Counted from the first letter of the stretch, positions 33,881 through 43,230 are shown. The stretch: 64,000 nucleotides of DNA from JARYGU01 sp033795365 (GCA_033795365.1 JARYGU010000004.1:1-64000), one strand, 5' to 3'. Notes: generated by a model not told the origin, from the sequence alone. Numbers and translations are program-made.

Positions 33881-34363
33881 TCAGCTCTCCGCCGAGATCA
33901 AGGAGGGGAGGGGGAGCACGATCTCCTCTTTCACCGTCTTGGTGACGATATAGGTGAAATAGCGGTCGATGCCGAGTTCGCGGTCGAGCAGGCCGTCGAC
34001 CAGCCGCTGATAGGCGTCGATATCGACAGCCATGACCTTGAGAATGTAGTCGACGCCACCGCCGACCGCCCAGCAGGCGACAATCTCCGGGATAGCCGCG
34101 ATGGCGCGCTCGAACCGCTCGAAATCCGCCTGCCGATGATTTGCGAGCGTCACTTCCATCATGACGCTGGTGATCGGCGCGATACGCCGCACGGCGATGC
34201 GCGCGTGATAGCCCGTCACAACTCCCGCCTTCTCGAGCTTCCTGAGCCGCATCCAACAGGGGGTCGGCGACAGCCCGGCCCTTTCCGCGAGCGCCAGCTT
34301 GGTGATCCGGCCGTCCTGCTGGATCGCTTCGAGGATGCGCAGGTCTATGGCGTCGAGTTTCAT
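33881..34363 (-). CDS. Lrp/AsnC-family regulator (DoeX-like)
   Basis: 160 residues: N-terminal HTH (LDAIDLRILEAIQQDGRITK, then RAGLSPTPCWMRLRKLEKAG) and a C-terminal RAM ligand-binding domain (GVDYILKVMAVDIDAYQRLV). AsnC-type regulators accompany ectoine catabolic genes in many bacteria and respond to pathway intermediates. It is transcribed with doeC and doeD and is divergent from the MocR regulator, 51-105 bases away. ATG 34363 has GGGAGCGG upstream. Confidence 0.82.
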   Translation of the reverse strand: MKLDAIDLRILEAIQQDGRITKLALAERAGLSPTPCWMRLRKLEKAGVVTGYHARIAVRRIAPITSVMMEVTLANHRQADFERFERAIAAIPEIVACWAVGGGVDYILKVMAVDIDAYQRLVDGLLDRELGIDRYFTYIVTKTVKEEIVLPLPSLISAES

Positions 34364-34468
34364 GCTTGCCGCTCCCACGCGCGCTTAATCATGTCAAATT
34401 CCAGGAAAAGGAAGATGAAACACTTTTTGGCATTGTCAATTGAACTGATTTTTATCACTGTCGAAACT

Positions 34469-35854
34469 ATGACAAACTGGCGCCCCGATATCACCCAGCT
34501 CCGCCGTCCTGCCTACCTGTCGCTTGCCGAGCAGATCGCACGCGCGATCCAGGATGGCAAGCTCCTTAACGGCACGCGACTGCCGACCCATCGCAAGCTG
34601 GCGGACGATCTCGATCTCTCGGTACAGACGGTGAGCCGCGCCTACGATGAACTGATCCGCCGGGGCCTCATCACCGGCGAGATCGGCCGCGGCAGCTTCG
34701 TTCAGACGCGCCCGCGGGAGCCCGAACCGCCTTATCTTCCGGAACGTCTCGGCGAGCTGATCGATCTGTCGATCCTCAAGCCGGTCTGCGAGCAGATGCA
34801 TCTGGAGCGGATGCGGGAGGCTTTCGGCTGGCTGGCGGAAAACCTTCCCTCGAGCTCTGCTTTATCTTTCCGGCCGAACATGGTCTTCCCCCGTCACCGG
34901 GCGGTCGCGGCCGAATGGCTGCGTCATTGCGGCGTGGACGTTTCGCCGCTGAACATAAATCTGACCAACGGCGCCACTTCCGCCATGACGGTTGCCCTGA
35001 TGAGCGTCGCCCCTCCCGGCTCGACGATCGCGACGGAGGCGATCAGCCATCATACGCTTGTTCCTCTCTCGGGATATCTCGGCATCCACCTTGAGGGCCT
35101 GCCGATCGATGAAGACGGGATGATCCCGGAAGCCCTCGACGAAGCCTGCCGGACCGGCGTCGTCCGCGCAGTATTCCTGCAGCCTTCCGTCATCAATCCC
35201 ATGGCGACCCTCATGAGCGCCAAGCGGCGGGAAGCCTTGACGGAGGTTGCGCGGCGGCACGATATCGCCATCATCGAAAACGACATTCTCGGGCCGCTCG
35301 TGGAAGGCAGCGTACCCCCCGTGGCGGCATTCGCGCCGGAACGCACCCTTTATGTGACGAGCTTCACCAAGATCACCGTACCCGGCTTGCGTATCGGCTA
35401 TCTCACGGCGCCCGATCGCTATGTCGCGACGGTAGCGAACCGCCACCTCGTCTCAAACTGGATGGCGACACCTTCGATCGCGGAAATCGCGACGCGCTGG
35501 GTCGGCGACGGAACGGCGATGGAGCTCGTCAACTGGCAGCGCCGTGCGCTGGCCGGCCGGCACGCGATCGCCGAGGAAGCCTTGAGCGGCCTTGCACACC
35601 GTGCACATCCGCAAAGCCTTCATGTATGGCTGCCATTGCCTGGCGGCCACTCGGAGGAAGGTTTCGTCTCGCAAGCAAGGCTTCATGGCGTGGCGATCGC
35701 TCCGGGCTCTTCCTTCCGGACCGCAGATGTCGGCTGGAAGCCGGCAGTCCGCATTTCGCTCGGTTCCACGACGGAAGGGGAGCTGCGGACGGGCCTTGGG
35801 ATCATCGCCTCGCTTTCCCAGGGGAATCCGGAGGCCTTGTTGCTTGCTATTTGA
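34469..35854 (+). CDS. enuR: MocR/GntR-type PLP-dependent regulator, EnuR-like
   Basis: 461 residues. N-terminal GntR winged helix (YLSLAEQIARAIQDGKLLNG, then LADDLDLSVQTVSRAYDEL) joined to an aminotransferase-like domain with a PLP-binding lysine (YVTSFTKITVPGLRIGYL). EnuR of this type represses ectoine genes and is released by pathway intermediates. The MTNWRPDI start at 34469 fits the family. ATG 34415, 18 codons earlier, has a much better RBS (GGAAAAGGAAG) and cannot be excluded. Confidence 0.82.
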   Translation: MTNWRPDITQLRRPAYLSLAEQIARAIQDGKLLNGTRLPTHRKLADDLDLSVQTVSRAYDELIRRGLITGEIGRGSFVQTRPREPEPPYLPERLGELIDLSILKPVCEQMHLERMREAFGWLAENLPSSSALSFRPNMVFPRHRAVAAEWLRHCGVDVSPLNINLTNGATSAMTVALMSVAPPGSTIATEAISHHTLVPLSGYLGIHLEGLPIDEDGMIPEALDEACRTGVVRAVFLQPSVINPMATLMSAKRREALTEVARRHDIAIIENDILGPLVEGSVPPVAAFAPERTLYVTSFTKITVPGLRIGYLTAPDRYVATVANRHLVSNWMATPSIAEIATRWVGDGTAMELVNWQRRALAGRHAIAEEALSGLAHRAHPQSLHVWLPLPGGHSEEGFVSQARLHGVAIAPGSSFRTADVGWKPAVRISLGSTTEGELRTGLGIIASLSQGNPEALLLAI

Positions 35855-35858
35855 GTGA

Positions 35859-35976
35859 ACCGCCACTGAAATAAGCAGCGGCAGAAATATTGTCATGATA
35901 TTATTTTGATAATTGACATGATTTCGTCGGCCCGTCATCGTTAGAGCATAACTTGTCTCAACAGGGAGAGACATGA
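35859..35976 (+). promoter_or_regulatory. Promoter region of the ehu-eut-doe operon
   Basis: AT-rich for this genome. TGTCA (35891-35895) and TGACA (35914-35918) form a widely spaced dyad, and TTGACA at 35913-35918 could be a -35. The ATTGTCA word recurs in front of the MocR gene (near 34433), which would fit one regulator acting at both places. Spacing and role are inferred. Confidence 0.45.
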
Positions 35977-36762
35977 ATGCCTGCGCCGATCATCAACATC
36001 GACAATATCACCAAGAGCTACGGCCCGCTGACCGTGCTCGACGGTCTGTCGATGAAGGTCATGCCGGGCGAAAAACTGGCGCTGATCGGCCCTTCCGGCT
36101 CCGGAAAGACGACCATTCTTCGCATTCTGATGACGCTGGAGAACATCAACGGCGGCCACATACAGGTGGACGGAGAGCAGCTCTATCATATGCAGAAGAA
36201 CGGCGCGCTGGTTGCCGCCGACGAGCGGCATCTGCACAAGATGCGCGAGAAGATCGGAATGGTCTTCCAGCATTTCAATCTTTTCCCGCACAAATGCGTG
36301 CTCGACAATGTGACGCTCGCCCCGATGCTGACCAAGGGGGTCGCGAAAGCTGCGGCGGAGAAGCGGGCGATGGAGCTTCTCGACATGGTCGGCATGGCCG
36401 ACAAGGCGAAGAGCATGCCAGCCCAGTTGTCCGGCGGACAGAAGCAGCGTGTCGCCATCGCCCGTGCTCTCGCGCTCTCGCCCAAGATCATGCTCTTCGA
36501 CGAGGTGACTTCCGCGCTCGATCCCGAGCTTGTCGAGGAAGTGCTGAACGTCATGCGCAAGCTCGCCGCCGAGACGGACATGACCATGCTTCTCGTCACG
36601 CACGAGATGGGCTTCGCCCATGATTTCGCCGACCGGGTGCTTTTCTTCGATCGCGGAAAGATCGTGGAGGAAGGCAAGCCCGACGATATTTTCCGCCATC
36701 CCAAGCAGGAGCGCACGCAAACCTTCCTGCGCAAGATCATCGCTGCCGGGCACCGGGTCTGA
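35977..36762 (+). CDS. ehuA: Ectoine/hydroxyectoine ABC transporter ATPase
   Basis: 261 residues. Walker A GPSGSGKTT, Q-loop VFQHFNLFPH, signature LSGGQKQRVAIARAL, Walker B IMLFDEVTSALDPE and H-loop LLVTHEMGF. The polar-amino-acid ATPase family includes EhuA. It couples ATP hydrolysis to import through EhuC/EhuD. First gene of the transport operon, with GGGAGAGAC upstream. Confidence 0.9.
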   Translation: MPAPIINIDNITKSYGPLTVLDGLSMKVMPGEKLALIGPSGSGKTTILRILMTLENINGGHIQVDGEQLYHMQKNGALVAADERHLHKMREKIGMVFQHFNLFPHKCVLDNVTLAPMLTKGVAKAAAEKRAMELLDMVGMADKAKSMPAQLSGGQKQRVAIARALALSPKIMLFDEVTSALDPELVEEVLNVMRKLAAETDMTMLLVTHEMGFAHDFADRVLFFDRGKIVEEGKPDDIFRHPKQERTQTFLRKIIAAGHRV

Positions 36763-36833
36763 CCGCGGGACGCGGTCGGAGGTGTCCTGACGCAGAGGAT
36801 ACACCAGAACAACAACAAGAGGAGTTGGGAACT

Positions 36834-37685
36834 ATGAGCATCAGACATTTCATGACGCAGGCAGTCGGCCTCACCGCGCTCGTCGCCATTATGACGGCGG
36901 CTCCGGCCTCTGCAGACGACAGCAAGCTTGAAGAGCTGAAAGAGCAGGGCTTCGCCCGTATCGCGATCGCCAACGAGCCGCCCTTCACGGCAGTCGGCGC
37001 AGACGGCAAGGTTTCCGGCGCCGCCCCCGATGTCGCCCGCGAAGTCTTCAAGCGTCTCGGCGTTGCCGACGTCGTCGCATCGATCTCGGAATACGGCGCG
37101 ATGATCCCTGGCCTTCAGGCCGGCCGCCACGATGCGATCACCGCAGGCCTTTTCATGAAGCCCGAGCGCTGCGCGGCCGTCGCCTATTCCGAACCGGTCC
37201 TGTGCGATGCCGAAGCCTTCGCCCTGAAGAAAGGCAACCCGCTCGCCCTCAAGAGCTACAAGGATATCGCCGACAATCCGGAAGCCAGGATCGGCGCTCC
37301 GGGCGGCGGCACGGAAGAGAAGCTGGCTCTGGAAGCCGGCGTCCCGCGCGACCGCGTAATCGTCGTCCCCGATGGCCAGAGCGGCATCAAGATGCTGCAG
37401 GACGGCCGCATCGACGTCTATTCGCTGCCCGTGCTCTCCATCAACGACCTCGTGTCCAAGGCCAACGATCCGAATATCGAAGTCGTTGCTCCGGTCGAAG
37501 GCGCCCCGGTCTATTGCGACGGCGCAGCCTTCAGAAAGGGCGACGAGGCACTGCGCGACGCTTTCGACGTCGAACTGGCGAAGCTGAAGGAATCCGGCGA
37601 ATTCGCCAAGATCATAGAACCCTATGGCTTCTCCGCAGCGGCGGCGATGTCGACCACGCGCGAAAAGCTCTGCGCGGCGCAGTAA
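36834..37685 (+). CDS. ehuB: Ectoine/hydroxyectoine-binding protein
   Basis: 283 residues with a signal peptide ending near TAAPASA. A family-3 solute-binding fold: ARIAIANEPPFTAVGADGKV, GLQAGRHDAITAGLFMKPER and KMLQDGRIDVYSLPVLS match EhuB. It captures ectoine or 5-hydroxyectoine in the periplasm. ATG 36834 has GAGGAG at fair distance. It is followed by a strong stem-loop before ehuC. Confidence 0.9.
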   Translation: MSIRHFMTQAVGLTALVAIMTAAPASADDSKLEELKEQGFARIAIANEPPFTAVGADGKVSGAAPDVAREVFKRLGVADVVASISEYGAMIPGLQAGRHDAITAGLFMKPERCAAVAYSEPVLCDAEAFALKKGNPLALKSYKDIADNPEARIGAPGGGTEEKLALEAGVPRDRVIVVPDGQSGIKMLQDGRIDVYSLPVLSINDLVSKANDPNIEVVAPVEGAPVYCDGAAFRKGDEALRDAFDVELAKLKESGEFAKIIEPYGFSAAAAMSTTREKLCAAQ

Positions 37686-37699
37686 AAAGTCCGGTTGCA

Positions 37700-37735
37700 A
37701 CAGGCGGCGGCGTGACCCGCTCATCCGCCGCCTGT
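37700..37735 (+). terminator. Stem-loop after ehuB (attenuator or mRNA stabiliser)
   Basis: ACAGGCGGCGG (37700-37710) and CCGCCGCCTGT (37725-37735) form a perfect 11-bp stem with a 14-base loop. No T-run follows, so full termination is unlikely. Such stems after a binding-protein gene commonly raise its expression over the permeases by protecting the upstream mRNA. Confidence 0.6.
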
Positions 37736-37739
37736 CCGC

Positions 37740-37850
37740 CGGCCACTCATCCCCGATGAAACGGGGAGGGGCAATCCTGCTTCTGCCTTCCTCTCCGTCT
37801 CGGGGGAGGGGAGGGGCTTCTTCCGATCCACTCGGAAGAAAGCAGTCCGT
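37740..37850. repeat. Intergenic REP/RIME-like repeat element
   Basis: Between ehuB and ehuC lie complementary purine and pyrimidine tracts (AAACGGGGAGGGGC, CTTCCTCTCCGTCTCGGGGG, AGGGGAGGGG) of the kind seen in rhizobial intergenic mosaic elements. Copies elsewhere cannot be checked here. Confidence 0.4.
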
Positions 37851-37907
37851 CGGTACGCTTGGAAGCGGCGACGGGCTTTCCTGAAACACAACTGGAACAT
37901 TCAAACG

Positions 37908-38567
37908 ATGATCGACTGGTCCGGCTATATAGGACTGATCCTGCAGGGAGCGCTGGTGACGCTGCAGCTGACCGTGCTCGGCTCGGCGCTTGCAGTCGTG
38001 GTCGCCTTCATCGCCGGCCTCGGGCGCCTCAGCCGTTTTATGGCGGTCAGGGCGCTTGCCACCACCTATATCGAGTTTTTCCGCGGCACCTCGATCTTCG
38101 TTCAGCTCTTCTGGGTCTATTTCGTGCTGCCTTTCGCCGGCATCACGCTGACGCCGCTGCAGGCGGGCGTGCTGGCGCTCGGCCTCAATGTCGGCGCTTA
38201 CGGGGCGGAGGTGGTGCGCGGCGCGATCAAGTCGGTCGCGCGCGAGCAATACGAGGCCTGTATCGCCCTCAACCTGTCGCGGCTCCAGCGTATGCGCCAC
38301 GTTATCCTCCCGCAGGCACTGCCGCTGATGCTGCCGACCTTCGGCAACAATGCGATCGAGCTCTTGAAGGGGACGGCCGTCGTTTCCCTGATCTCGCTCT
38401 CCGACATGACGTTCCAGGCTCAGGTCGTGCGTGCACAGACCGGCAACACGCTGATCCCCTTTGCGACGATCCTCGTGCTCTATTTCCTCATGGCCTGGCT
38501 GATCTCTCTCGGCATGCGATGGCTCGAGCGCCGCGTGACTCGCGGACTTGACGGGGTGAGGGCGTAA
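37908..38567 (+). CDS. ehuC: Ectoine/hydroxyectoine ABC transporter permease
   Basis: 219 residues, about five membrane segments. The EAA loop reads EQYEACIALNLSRLQRMRHV, the contact site for the ATPase. The N-terminus QGALVTLQLTVLGSALAVVV is typical of HisM-type permeases. Forms a heterodimer with EhuD, which starts 2 bases later. Confidence 0.9.
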   Translation: MIDWSGYIGLILQGALVTLQLTVLGSALAVVVAFIAGLGRLSRFMAVRALATTYIEFFRGTSIFVQLFWVYFVLPFAGITLTPLQAGVLALGLNVGAYGAEVVRGAIKSVAREQYEACIALNLSRLQRMRHVILPQALPLMLPTFGNNAIELLKGTAVVSLISLSDMTFQAQVVRAQTGNTLIPFATILVLYFLMAWLISLGMRWLERRVTRGLDGVRA

Positions 38568-38569
38568 CC

Positions 38570-39232
38570 ATGGAATGGGACTGGAACTTCGTCTGGCAGA
38601 TCATGCCGACGCTGATCGACGGCCTGAAGATCACCATTCTGGCGACCATTCTCGGAGCCGCCGTCGCCGCCGTGCTCGGGCTCGTCTTTGCGATCCTGCG
38701 CATGTCCGCCCCGGCACCGATCGCGAGCGCCACGGGCTTCCTCGTCGAATTCATTCGCGGCACGCCGCTGCTCGTGCAGCTCTATTTCATCTTCTATGTG
38801 CTGCCCGATATCGGCATCCGGCTGCCGGCTCTGGTGGCCGGCGTGATCGGGCTTGGCCTCCATTACGCAACCTATGCCGCCGAGGTCTACCGCGCCGGCA
38901 TCGAAAACGTCGCGCGCGGCCAGTGGGAGGCGGCGAAGGCGGCGAACCTCACGCTGCGCCAGAGCTGGATCCACGTCGTCCTGCCGCAGGCGATCCCGCC
39001 GATGATCCCGGCGCTCGCCAACTACCTGATCGCCATGTTCAAGGAGACGCCGCTGCTTTCGGCCATCACCGTCCTCGAACTGATGAACCAGGCCAAAAGC
39101 ATCGCCAACAGCAACTATCGCTATATCGAGCCGATGACGCTTGTCGGCGTCTTCTTCCTGATCATGAGCCTGATCTCCGTGGTCTTCCTGCGCTGGCTGG
39201 AGGAACGCTACGCCCGGGTGGACGAACGGTAA
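38570..39232 (+). CDS. ehuD: Ectoine/hydroxyectoine ABC transporter permease
   Basis: 220 residues, five membrane segments, opening PTLIDGLKITILATILGAAV. The EAA loop is GQWEAAKAANLTLRQSWIHV. The stop TAA shares one base with the ATG of eutA (TAATG), suggesting coupled translation. Confidence 0.9.
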   Translation: MEWDWNFVWQIMPTLIDGLKITILATILGAAVAAVLGLVFAILRMSAPAPIASATGFLVEFIRGTPLLVQLYFIFYVLPDIGIRLPALVAGVIGLGLHYATYAAEVYRAGIENVARGQWEAAKAANLTLRQSWIHVVLPQAIPPMIPALANYLIAMFKETPLLSAITVLELMNQAKSIANSNYRYIEPMTLVGVFFLIMSLISVVFLRWLEERYARVDER

Positions 39233-40008
39233 TGGAAACGCTTTCATCTCTCTCGCTTGCGGCGCGCGCGCCGCGCCTTGACGACCGGCCGCTCGAAAAG
39301 CGGGTCGGCCTGATCATCCTCGCCACGGACCATACGACAGAGGTCGATTTCCAGCGCATGGTGGCGAGCGAGCGGATCGGCGTCTACGTCACCCGCATTC
39401 CCTATGCCAATCCGGTCACGCCGGAAAATCTGCGCGCCATGCAGCCGTCCTTGACCGCGGGTGCGGCACTGCTGCTGCCGGACGAGACGCTGGATGTGGT
39501 GATGTATTCCTGCACGTCCGCCTCCGTCGTCATCGGCGATGCCGAGGTGGAGGCAGCCATCAAGGCCGCCAAGCCGGAGGCCTCGGTCGTTACTCCGACG
39601 GCAGCGGCGGTGAAAGGGCTGAGGGCACTCGACGCCCGGCGCATCTCCGTTCTGACCCCTTACACGATCGAGACGAGCCGACCGATGGCGGACTATTTCG
39701 CCGGGCTCGGTTTTACGATCGACCGCTTCACCTGCCTCGGCCTCACCGACGACCGCGACATGGCCCGGATCGCGCCGGACGAGATCGTCGCCTTCGCGAA
39801 AGAGGCGTTGGCGCCGGAATCCGACGCGATCTTCATATCCTGCACAGCGGTTCGCGCGGCTGGCGTTGCGGCAAGGATCGAAGCCGAAACCGGCAAGCCT
39901 GTCGTCTCGAGCAATCTCGCAACCGCCTGGGCCTCCTTGCGTCTTTGCGGTGACGACGCCCCGCGACCGGCGCTTGGCCGGCTAATGACGCTTCCATTCC
40001 GGGCGTAA
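39232..40008 (+). CDS. eutA: Ectoine utilisation protein EutA (maleate isomerase-like)
   Basis: 258 residues of the Asp/Glu racemase/maleate isomerase superfamily, with catalytic cysteines in MYSCTSASVVIGD and IFISCTAVRAAG. EutA occurs with EutB and EutC in hydroxyectoine users, where the three are proposed to turn 5-hydroxyectoine into ectoine. The exact reaction is not settled. Confidence 0.85.
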   Translation: METLSSLSLAARAPRLDDRPLEKRVGLIILATDHTTEVDFQRMVASERIGVYVTRIPYANPVTPENLRAMQPSLTAGAALLLPDETLDVVMYSCTSASVVIGDAEVEAAIKAAKPEASVVTPTAAAVKGLRALDARRISVLTPYTIETSRPMADYFAGLGFTIDRFTCLGLTDDRDMARIAPDEIVAFAKEALAPESDAIFISCTAVRAAGVAARIEAETGKPVVSSNLATAWASLRLCGDDAPRPALGRLMTLPFRA

Positions 40009-40012
40009 AGCC

Positions 40013-41020
40013 ATGACTGACGATAAGAACATAGTCACCCTTGGCGATATCGAGGCCGCCGCCCGCCGCATTTCCGGACGTGTGTTGCGGACGCCCTTCG
40101 TTCTCTCCGCTTCGCTCTCCGATCTCTGCGGCACGCCGGTCGGGCTGAAGCTGGAACACCATCAGACAACAGGCAGCTTCAAGCTGCGCGGCGCCACCAA
40201 TGCCGTACTTTCGCTTTCGCAAGTCCAGCGGTCGCGCGGCGTCGTTGCAGCGTCCACCGGCAATCACGGCCGGGCGCTTGCCCATGCGGCGAGGGCGGAG
40301 GGCTCGGTCGCCACGATCTGCATGTCGCGTCTCGTGCCTGAAAACAAGGTTTCCGAAATCCGCCGCCTCGGCGCCAATGTCCGCATCGTCGGCCGCTCGC
40401 AGGACGAAGCGCAGGAAGAGGTCGATCGGCTGGTGGCCGGGGAGGGCCTGATCATGGTGCCGCCCTTCGATCATCCGGCGGTCGTGGCAGGGCAGGGGAC
40501 TCTCGGCCTGGAGATCATCGAGGATATGCCGGACGTTTCGACCGTGCTGGTGCCCCTCTCGGGCGGAGGTCTCGCCGCCGGGGTCGCCGCCGCGGTCAAA
40601 GGGCACAAGCCGGATACGCGCGTGATCGGCCTCACCATGGAGCGTGGGGCGGCGATGAAGGCGAGCCTCGACGCGGGCAAGCCGATCCTCACCGAGGAAC
40701 TGCCGAGCCTTGCGGATTCGCTTGGCGGCGGCATCGGGCTCGATAACCGGGTGACCTTCGCCATGTGCCGCGATCTCCTGGACGATGTCGTGCTGCTGAG
40801 CGAGGCCGAAATCGCCGCCGGCATACGCCACGCCTATGGGCAGGAGCGCGAAGTCGTCGAGGGGGCAGGGGCGATCGGCATCGCAGCACTCCTCGCCGGC
40901 AAGATCAAGACCGCCGGCGGGCCGGTCGCGCTCGTCCTGTCCGGCCGCAATATCGACATGGGCCTGCACCTGCGTGTGGTGAACGGCGAGGCCGATCCGC
41001 TTCGGGAGGAAGCAGCGTGA
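40013..41020 (+). CDS. eutB: Threonine dehydratase-like EutB (hydroxyectoine utilisation)
   Basis: 335 residues, PLP fold type II. TTGSFKLRGATNAVL carries the PLP lysine, AASTGNHGRALAHAA the phosphate and substrate loop, and VPLSGGGLAAGVAAAVK the glycine loop. It follows eutA by 4 bases. Proposed to dehydrate the hydroxylated ectoine ring or its product. Confidence 0.87.
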   Translation: MTDDKNIVTLGDIEAAARRISGRVLRTPFVLSASLSDLCGTPVGLKLEHHQTTGSFKLRGATNAVLSLSQVQRSRGVVAASTGNHGRALAHAARAEGSVATICMSRLVPENKVSEIRRLGANVRIVGRSQDEAQEEVDRLVAGEGLIMVPPFDHPAVVAGQGTLGLEIIEDMPDVSTVLVPLSGGGLAAGVAAAVKGHKPDTRVIGLTMERGAAMKASLDAGKPILTEELPSLADSLGGGIGLDNRVTFAMCRDLLDDVVLLSEAEIAAGIRHAYGQEREVVEGAGAIGIAALLAGKIKTAGGPVALVLSGRNIDMGLHLRVVNGEADPLREEAA

Positions 41021-42009
41021 CACAGATGAAAATCCTGACGGAGGCGGATCTGCGCAAGATCGTGCCGCTCGACCGCGAGGCGATCGCCTGCATCGAGGAC
41101 GCCTTTCATGCGCTTGCCACCAAGCCCGTGGCGATGCCGCCCATCCTGCGCCTCGACATCCCGGAACATCGCGGCGAGGTCGACGTCAAGACGGCTTACG
41201 TGCCGGGTATCGAAGGCTTCGCGATCAAGATCAGCCCCGGCTTCTTCGACAATCCGAAAATCGGCCTGCCCAGCACCAACGGCATGATGGTGCTCCTTTC
41301 CAGCCGAACCGGCCTCGTGCAGGCGCTGCTGCTCGACAATGGCTATCTCACAGACGTGCGCACGGCTGCGGCAGGCGCGGTTGCGGCAAAGCATCTGTCG
41401 CGCGAAGGCTCTTCCGTCGCCGCGATTTTCGGCGCCGGGATGCAGGCGAAGATGCAATTGAAGGCGCTTTCGCTGGTGCGGCCGATCCGCGAGGCCCGCA
41501 TCTGGGCCCGCGATATTGCCAGGGCGGGTGCGGCGGCTGAGGAGATGGCGGCAAAGCTCGGCTTCCCCGTGGCGGCGATTGCCGATCCGGAAGCAGCCGT
41601 CACAGGCGCCGACGTGATCGTTACCACCACGCCCTCCGAAACGCCGCTTCTCAAGGCCGAATGGCTCGTGCCCGGCCAGCATGTCACGGCTATGGGTTCG
41701 GACGCCGAGCACAAGAACGAGGTCGAGCCGGCAGCGATAGCGCGGGCCGGTCTCTACGTCGCCGACAGCCTCAGGCAGACCCGCCGCCTGGGCGAGCTCC
41801 ACCATGCGATCGAGGCGGGTATCGTTGCCGCCGACGCCGATTTTCCGGAATTGGGGCAGGTGATCGCCGGCAGCAGGCCGGGGCGCATCTCCGCCGATCA
41901 GATCACCATCGCCGATCTTACGGGCACCGGCATCCAGGACACCGCGATCGCAACGCTCGCCTTTGCACGCGCCGGTGCTGCCGGCGCGGGAACGACATTC
42001 GAAAGTTGA
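41017..42009 (+). CDS. eutC: Ornithine cyclodeaminase-like EutC
   Basis: 330 residues from GTG 41017, which has GGGAGGA 6 bases upstream and overlaps the eutB stop (GTGA). The NAD-binding motif is AIFGAGMQAKMQLKAL, and MGSDAEHKNEVEP carries the conserved acidic site of the ornithine cyclodeaminase/mu-crystallin family. Thought to act with EutB in hydroxyectoine conversion. ATG 41026 is an alternative start. Confidence 0.87.
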   Translation: MTQMKILTEADLRKIVPLDREAIACIEDAFHALATKPVAMPPILRLDIPEHRGEVDVKTAYVPGIEGFAIKISPGFFDNPKIGLPSTNGMMVLLSSRTGLVQALLLDNGYLTDVRTAAAGAVAAKHLSREGSSVAAIFGAGMQAKMQLKALSLVRPIREARIWARDIARAGAAAEEMAAKLGFPVAAIADPEAAVTGADVIVTTTPSETPLLKAEWLVPGQHVTAMGSDAEHKNEVEPAAIARAGLYVADSLRQTRRLGELHHAIEAGIVAADADFPELGQVIAGSRPGRISADQITIADLTGTGIQDTAIATLAFARAGAAGAGTTFES

Positions 42010-42047
42010 GACCGGCGACAAGACAGCCGGAGAATGAGGGAAGAAAC

Positions 42048-43229
42048 ATGACTCAGCCCAATCTCAAATTCTCGCTCGGAGAATATGAAACGCGGCTTCA
42101 GAAAACCCGCAAGGCAATGGAGGCCCAGGGCGTCGATCTGCTGATCGTCAGCGACCCGACCAACATGGCCTGGCTTACCGGCTACGACGGCTGGTCCTTC
42201 TATGTGCATCAGGCCGTCGTCGTGCCGCCGACCGGCGAGCCGATCTGGTACGGCCGCGGGCAGGACGCCAACGGCGCCAGGCTGACGGCCTATCTGAAGC
42301 ATGAGAACATCATCGGCTATCCCGACCATTACGTGCAGTCGACCGAGCGCCATCCGATGGATTATCTCGCAGCGAAGCTTGCGGAGCGCAGCCTCGACAA
42401 GCTGACGATCGGCGTCGAGATGGACAATTACTGGTTCTCCGCCGCCGCCTTCGCCGCCCTGCAGAAACATCTGCCGAATGCTCGCTTCGTTGATGCTACC
42501 GCGCTCGTCAACTGGCAGCGCGCCGTCAAGAGCGAAACGGAAATCAAATATATGCGCAATGCGGCGCGCATCGTGGAGGCGATGCATGCCCGCATCTTCG
42601 ACAAGATCGAGGCAGGCATGCGCAAATGCGATCTCGTCGCCGAGATCTATGACGCCGGCACACGCGGTGTCGACGGCATCGGCGGCGACTATCCGGCGAT
42701 AGTGCCGCTCCTGCCTTCCGGCGTCGAGGCGTCCGCGCCGCATCTCACCTGGGACGACCGGCCGATGAAGCGCGGGGAGGGGACCTTCTTCGAAATCGCC
42801 GGCTGCTACAACCGCTATCATCTTCCACTGTCGCGTACCGTCTTCCTCGGCAAGCCGACCCAAGCTTTTCTCGATGCCGAGAAGGCGACCCTTGAGGGCA
42901 TGGAAGCCGGGCTCGCCGTCGCCAAGGCCGGAAACACCTGCGAGGACATCGCCAACGCCTTCTTCGCCGTGCTCAGGAAATACGGAATCGTGAAAGATAA
43001 CCGGACCGGCTATTCGATCGGTATGTCCTATCCGCCGGATTGGGGCGAGCGCACCATGAGCCTGCGCCCCGGCGACACGACGGAACTGAAAGCCGGAATG
43101 ACCTTCCATTTCATGACCGGCCTCTGGCTGGAGGATATGGGCTTCGAGACGACCGAAAGCATCCTCATCACCGAGACGGGCGTCGAGTGCCTGGCCAATG
43201 TGCCGCGCAAGCTTTTCGTGAAGGATTGA
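42048..43229 (+). CDS. doeA: Ectoine hydrolase DoeA (EutD)
   Basis: 393 residues of the creatinase/M24 pita-bread fold: an N-terminal domain (VDLLIVSDPTNMAWLTGYDG) and a C-terminal catalytic part (GGDYPAIVPLLPSG, EIAGCYNRYHLPLSR, SIGMSYPPDWGE). As in DoeA and creatinases, several of the metal ligands of M24 peptidases are replaced. Opens the ectoine ring to N-acetyl-diaminobutyrate. Ends 1 base before doeB. Confidence 0.9.
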   Translation: MTQPNLKFSLGEYETRLQKTRKAMEAQGVDLLIVSDPTNMAWLTGYDGWSFYVHQAVVVPPTGEPIWYGRGQDANGARLTAYLKHENIIGYPDHYVQSTERHPMDYLAAKLAERSLDKLTIGVEMDNYWFSAAAFAALQKHLPNARFVDATALVNWQRAVKSETEIKYMRNAARIVEAMHARIFDKIEAGMRKCDLVAEIYDAGTRGVDGIGGDYPAIVPLLPSGVEASAPHLTWDDRPMKRGEGTFFEIAGCYNRYHLPLSRTVFLGKPTQAFLDAEKATLEGMEAGLAVAKAGNTCEDIANAFFAVLRKYGIVKDNRTGYSIGMSYPPDWGERTMSLRPGDTTELKAGMTFHFMTGLWLEDMGFETTESILITETGVECLANVPRKLFVKD

Positions 43230-43230
43230 A

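Noticed and set aside
36186..38300. 704-residue minus-strand frame over ehuA, ehuB and ehuC
   Set aside because: It is antisense to three recognised genes, rich in Arg and His, without homology.
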